Origin: Diadophis punctatus similis
Taxonomy: Eukaryota; Chordata; Lepidosauria; Squamata; Dipsadidae
Assembly (NCBI GenBank): GCA_023053685.1
Contig: JALIGW010000158.1
Coordinates: forward strand, 269,232-333,231
Reading direction: 5' to 3'
Length of the DNA: 64,000 nucleotides
A program made the translations under genes and the position numbers. This document shows, piece by piece, positions 59,201 to 64,000 of the stretch. Below the pieces are notes generated by a model. The model did not search any database. It was not told where the DNA came from and was given only the letters and a program-made list of their open reading frames with translations. Position 1 is the stretch's first letter, and every line of letters begins with the position of its first letter.

Positions 59201-60200
59201 AATTCGGCTTTCCAGCCTGTGGGGAACAGGAATATGTGTTTCATTTTCATTTCTGAGGTGTTTGTCAAAAGTCATGTTTTTTGGCTGTATTGAGTCCTAA
59301 GGCGAATGCTGTGTTAGACTTTGGGCTAGCTCTTCAGGGAAAGGTCGGAATCAAAAATCAAGCGAGAATTCGGCTTTCCAGCCTGTGGGGAACAGGAATA
59401 TGTGTTTCTTTTTCATTTCTGAGGTGTTTGTCAAAAGTGATGTTTTTGGGCTGAATTGAGAACTAAGGCGAATTCCGTGTTAGACATTGGGCTTTCTCTT
59501 CAGGGAAAGCTCGGAATCAAAAATCAAGCGAGAATTCGGCTTTCCAGCCTGTGGGGAACAGGAATATGTGTTTCATTTTCATTTCTGAGGTGTTTGTCAA
59601 AAGTCATGTTTTTTGGCTGTATTGAGTCCTAAGGCGAATGCTGTGTTAGACTTTGGGCTAGCTCTTCAGGGTAGGCTCGGAATCAAAATTCAAGCGAGAA
59701 TTCGGCTTTCCAGCATGTGGGGAACAGGAATATGTGTTTCTTTTTCATTTCTGAGGTGTTTGTCAAAAGTGATGTTTTTGGACTGAATTGAATCCTAAGG
59801 CGAATGCTGTGTTAGACTTTCGGCTAGCTCTTCATGGTAGGCTCGGAATCGAAAATCAAGCGAGAATTTGGCTTTCCAGCCCGTGGGGAACAGGAATATG
59901 TGTTTCATTTTCATTTCTGAGGTGTTTGTCAAAAGTCATGTTTTTTGGCTGTATTGAGTCCTAAGGCGAATGCTGTGTTAGACTTTGGGCTAGCTCTTCA
60001 GGGTAGGCTCGGAATCAAAATTCAAGCGAGAATTCGGCTTTCCAGCCCGTGGGGAACAGGAATATGTGTTTCTTTTTCATTTCTGAGGTGTTTGTCAAAA
60101 GTGATGTTTTTGGGCTGAATTGAATCCTAAGGCGAATGCTGTGTTAGACTTTGGGCTAGCTCTTCAGGGTAGGCTCGGAATCGAAAATCAAGTGAGAATT
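56298..60200 (+). repeat. Region F, left part: A-type monomers without a clear long HOR
   Basis: Pairs of GTATTGAG monomers (56298 and 56464; 59115), CTAGCATGTGG at 57889, 164-bp monomers at 58127 and 58456, and AATAAAGCG at 58364. The order 58.06-59.3 kb resembles 0.7-1.6 kb (164-bp monomer to GTATTGAG pair in 723-724 bp). Private changes include GTCATAAGCAATG near 57.44 kb, GAGTCATAAGG near 57.31 kb and a one-base deletion, GTGGGGACAGG, near 58.56 kb. Confidence 0.75.
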
Positions 60201-60207
60201 CGGCTTT

Positions 60208-63191
60208 CTAGCATGTGGGGAACAGGAATATGTGTTTCATTTTCATTTCTGAGGTGTTTGTCAAAAGTCATGTTTTTTGGCTGTATTGAGTCCTAAGGCG
60301 AATGCTGTGTTAGACTTTGGGCTAGCTCTTCAGGGAAAGGTCGGAATCAAAAATCAAGCGAGAATTCGGCTTTCCAGCCTGTGGGGAACAGGAATATGTG
60401 TTTCTTTTTCATTTCTGAGGTGTTTGTCAAAAGTGATGTTTTTGGGCTGAATTGAGAACTAAGGCGAATTCCGTGTTAGACATTGGGCTTTCTCTTCAGG
60501 GAAAGCTCGGAATCAAAAATCAAGCGAGAATTCGGCTTTCCAGCCTGTGGGGAACAGGAATATGTGTTTCATTTTCATTTCTGAGGTGTTTGTCAAAAGT
60601 CATGTTTTTTGGCTGTATTGAGTCCTAAGGCGAATGCTGTGTTAGACTTTGGGCTAGCTCTTCAGGGTAGGCTCGGAATCAAAATTCAAGCGAGAATTCG
60701 GCTTTCCAGCATGTGGGGAACAGGAATATGTGTTTCTTTTTCATTTCTGAGGTGTTTGTCAAAAGTGATGTTTTTGGACTGAATTGAATCCTAAGGCGAA
60801 TGCTGTGTTAGACTTTCGGCTAGCTCTTCATGGTAGGCTCGGAATCGAAAATCAAGCGAGAATTTGGCTTTCCAGCCCGTGGGGAACAGGAATATGTGTT
60901 TCATTTTCATTTCTGAGGTGTTTGTCAAAAGTCATGTTTTTTGGCTGTATTGAGTCCTAAGGCGAATGCTGTGTTAGACTTTGGGCTAGCTCTTCAGGGT
61001 AGGCTCGGAATCAAAATTCAAGCGAGAATTCGGCTTTCCAGCCCGTGGGGAACAGGAATATGTGTTTCTTTTTCATTTCTGAGGTGTTTGTCAAAAGTGA
61101 TGTTTTTGGGCTGAATTGAATCCTAAGGCGAATGCTGTGTTAGACTTTGGGCTAGCTCTTCAGGGTAGGCTCGGAATCGAAAATCAAGTGAGAATTCGGC
61201 TTTCTAGCATGTGGGGAACAGGAATATGTGTTTCTTTTTCATTTCTGAGGTGTTTGTCAAAAGTGATGTTTTTGGACAATTGAATCCTAAGGCGAATGCT
61301 GTGTTAGACTTTCGGCTAGCTCTTCAGGGTAGGCTCGGAATCGAAAATCAAGCGAGAATTTGGCTTTCCAGCACGTGGGGAACAGGAATATGTGTTTCTT
61401 TTTCATTTCTGAGGTGTTTGTCAAAAGTGATGTTTTTGGACTGAATTGAATCCTAAGGTGAATGCTGTGTTAGACTTTCGGCTAGCTCTTCAGGGTAGGC
61501 TCGGAATCGAAAATCAAGCGAGAATTTGGCTTTCCAGCCCGTGGGGAACAGGAATATGTGTTTCATTTTCATTTCTGAGGTGTTTGTCAAAAGTCATGTT
61601 TTTTGGCTGTATTGAGTCCTAAGGCGAATGCTGTGTTAGACTTTGGGCTACCTCTTCAGGGTAGGCTCGGAATCAAAATTCAAGCGAGAATTCGGCTTTC
61701 CAGCACGTGGGGAACAGGAATATGTGTTTCTTTTTCATTTCTGAGCTGTTTGTCAAAAGTGATGTTTTTGGGCTGAATTGAGAACTAAGGCGAATTCCGT
61801 GTTAGACATTGGGCTTTCTCTTCAGGGAAAGCTCGGAATCAAAAATCAAGCGAGAATTCGGCTTTCCAGCCTGTGGGGAACAGGAATATGTGTTTCATTT
61901 TCATTTCTGAGGTGTTTGTCAAAAGTCATGTTTTTTGGCTGTATTGAGTCCTAAGGCGAATGCTGTGTTAGACTTTGGGCTAGCTCTTCAGGGTAGGCTC
62001 GGAATCAAAATTCAAGCGAGAATTCGGCTTTCCAGCCCGTGGGGAACAGGAATATGTGTTTCTTTTTCATTTCTGAGGTGTTTGTCAAAAGTGATGTTTT
62101 TGGGCTGAATTGAATCCTAAGGCGAATGCTGTGTTAGACTTTGGGCTAGCTCTTCAGGGTAGGCTCGGAATCGAAAATCAAGTGAGAATTCGGCTTTCTA
62201 GCATGTGGGGAACAGGAATATGTGTTTCTTTTTCATTTCTGAGGTGTTTGTCAAAAGTGATGTTTTTGGACAATTGAATCCTAAGGCGAATGCTGTGTTA
62301 GACTTTCGGCTAGCTCTTCAGGGTAGGCTCGGAATCGAAAATCAAGCGAGAATTTGGCTTTCCAGCACGTGGGGAACAGGAATATGTGTTTCTTTTTCAT
62401 TTCTGAGGTGTTTGTCAAAAGTGATGTTTTTGGACTGAATTGAATCCTAAGGTGAATGCTGTGTTAGACTTTCGGCTAGCTCTTCAGGGTAGGCTCGGAA
62501 TCGAAAATCAAGCGAGAATTTGGCTTTCCAGCCCGTGGGGAACAGGAATATGTGTTTCATTTTCATTTCTGAGGTGTTTGTCAAAAGTCATGTTTTTTGG
62601 CTGTATTGAGTCCTAAGGCGAATGCTGTGTTAGACTTTGGGCTAGCTCTTCAGGGTAGGCTCGGAATCAAAATTCAAGCGAGAATTCGGCTTTCCAGCAT
62701 GTGGGGAACAGGAATATGTGTTTCTTTTTCATTTCTGAGGTGTTTGTCAAAAGTGATGTTTTTGGGCTGAATTGAGAACTAAGGCGAATTCCGTGTTAGA
62801 CATTGGGCTTTCTCTTCAGGGAAAGCTCGGAATCAAAAATCAAGCGAGAATTCGGCTTTCCAGCCTGTGGGGAACAGGAATATGTGTTTCATTTTCATTT
62901 CTGAGGTGTTTGTCAAAAGTCATGTTTTTTGGCTGTATTGAGTCCTAAGGCGAATGCTGTGTTAGACTTTGGGCTAGCTCTTCAGGGAAAGGTCGGAATC
63001 AAAAATCAAGCGAGAATTCGGCTTTCCAGCCTGTGGGGAACAGGAATATGTGTTTCTTTTTCATTTCTGAGGTGTTTGTCAAAAGTGATGTTTTTGGGCT
63101 GAATTGAGAACTAAGGCGAATTCCGTGTTAGACATTGGGCTTTCTCTTCAGGGTAGGCTCAGAATCGAAAATCAAGCGAGAATTCGGCTTT
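60208..63191 (+). repeat. Six-monomer HOR (994-996 bp), three spacings
   Basis: CTAGCATGTGG monomers lie at 60208, 61204, 62198 and 63192: spacings 996, 994 and 994 bp. That is 6 x 166, minus 2 bp when the unit holds a 164-bp monomer. The units starting at 61204 and 62198 share the order 164-bp monomer, CACGTGG, CCTAAGGTGAATG, GTATTGAG, ACATTGGGC cassette and GTATTGAG; the one at 60208 differs inside. A further 164-bp monomer lies 496 bp past 63199, at 63695. Confidence 0.82.
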
Positions 63192-64000
63192 CTAGCATGT
63201 GGGGAACAGGAATATGTGTTTCTATTTCATTTCTGAGGTGTTTGTCAAAAGTGATGTTTTTGGACAATTGAATCCTAAGGCGAATGCTGTGTTAGACTTT
63301 GGGCTAGCTCTTCAGGGTAGGCTCGGAATCGAAAATCAAGCGAGAATTTGGCTTTCCAGCACGTGGGGAACAGGAATATGTCTTTCTTTTTCATTTCTGA
63401 GGTGTTTGTCAAAAGTGATGTTTTTGGGCTGAATTGAATCCTAAGGCGAATGCTGTGTTAGACCTTGGGCTAGCTCTTCAGGGAAAGGTCGGAATCAAAA
63501 ATCAAGCGAGAATTCGGCTTTCCAGCCCGTTGGGAACAGGAATATGTGTTTCTTTTTCATTTCTGAGGTGTTTGTCAAAAGTGATGTTTTTGGGCTGAAT
63601 TGAGAACTAAGGCGAATTCCGTGTTAGACATTGGGATTTCTCTTTCGGGAAAGCTCGGAATCAAAAATCAAACGAGAATTCGGCTTTCCAGCCTGTGGGG
63701 AACAGGAATATGTGTTTCATTTTCATTTCTGAGGTGTTTGTCAAAAGTGATGTTTTTGGACAATTGAATCCTAAGGCGAATGCTGTGTTAGACTTTGGGC
63801 TAGCTCTTCAGGGTAGGCTCGGAATCGAAAATCAAGCGAGAATTTGGCTTTCCAGCACGTGGGGAACAGGAATATGTGTTTCTTTTTCATTTCTGAGGTG
63901 TTTGTCAAAAGTCATGTTTTTGGACTGAATTGAATCCTAAGGCGAATGCTGTGTTAGACTTTCGGAGAGCTCTTCATGGTAGGCTCGGAATCGAAAATCA

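Larger units (their letters stand above)
1..64000 (+). repeat. 166-bp tandem satellite array (whole window)
   Basis: The motif CTCGGAATC (or a one-base variant) recurs about every 166 bp from the first bases to the last, for example at 4, 170 and 336, always on the plus strand. This implies about 385 monomers. I saw no inversion, no unique insert and no transposon. Each monomer carries, in order, GAATTCGG or GAATTTGG, TGTGGGGAACAGG, TTTCATTTCTGAGG, GTCAAAAGT, CCTAAGGCGAATGC and GCTAGCTCTTCAGG. The GCTAGC site is present in most monomers. By length and organisation this is a centromeric or pericentromeric satellite of a eukaryote; the species and the centromere role are inference. Neither array edge is in the window. 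Confidence 0.97.

Noticed and set aside
1..64000. CRISPR array or other prokaryotic repeat system
   Set aside because: Repeats abut with no spacers, the unit is 166 bp, and variants are shared rather than unique. No cas-like gene is present.
1..64000. Naming the species or a known satellite family
   Set aside because: The monomer length recalls plant satellites such as Medicago MtR3 or Prunus repeats, but I cannot recall those sequences well enough to match them. A database search with bases 4-169 would decide it.

Overview
The whole 64 kb window is one uninterrupted satellite DNA array. Its unit is about 166 bp, which gives roughly 385 head-to-tail monomers, all in the same orientation. I found no gene, tRNA, rRNA, transposon, CRISPR array or unique sequence. 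The array enters at base 1 and is still running at base 64000, so neither flank is visible. This is eukaryotic heterochromatin, most likely centromeric or pericentromeric. The species cannot be read from the sequence. A monomer of about 166 bp, close to nucleosome length, fits many plant centromere satellites; from memory, Medicago MtR3 and Prunus repeats have similar lengths. That is a length match only, not a sequence match.

Monomer landmarks in order are CTCGGAATC, an EcoRI-like GAATTCGG, TGTGGGGAACAGG, a pyrimidine-rich stretch ending TTTCATTTCTGAGG, GTCAAAAGT(C/G)ATG, a variable GGCTGNATTGA segment, CCTAAGGCGAATGC and GCTAGCTCTTCAGGG. Linked variants define monomer types. The most distinct are a cassette reading GAGAACTAAGGCGAATTCCG...ACATTGGGCTTTCTC, and a 164-bp form with GGACAATTG in place of GGACTGAATTG.

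The array is built from nested higher-order repeats (HORs). Region A (1-15.2 kb) holds a 52-monomer unit of about 8.62 kb, once complete and once partial. Region B (about 15.6-33 kb) is a run of related units with spacings of 17, 12, 19, 18, 15 and 10 monomers. Region C (about 32.3-42 kb) has 13-, 22-, 8- and 3-monomer duplications laid over each other, traceable through inherited one-base indels. Around 43.0-43.25 kb lie the most degenerate monomers, including one cut to 107 bp. Region D/E (44-56 kb) has 2-, 5-, 8- to 10- and 19-monomer repeats in near-perfect 166-bp register. Region F (56-64 kb) returns to region A monomer types and carries 6-monomer (994-996 bp) spacings.

Open frames of 60-111 codons exist but are by-products of the repeat. 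They start at GTG or TTG, recur in nearly every unit, and because 166 is not divisible by 3 the same bases are read in a new frame in each following monomer. I do not annotate any as a gene. What is of interest is the repeat history: HOR families, monomer-scale unequal exchange and conversion, chimeric monomers, and a patch of scattered one-base indels at 15.5-22.5 kb that may be a consensus-quality problem.
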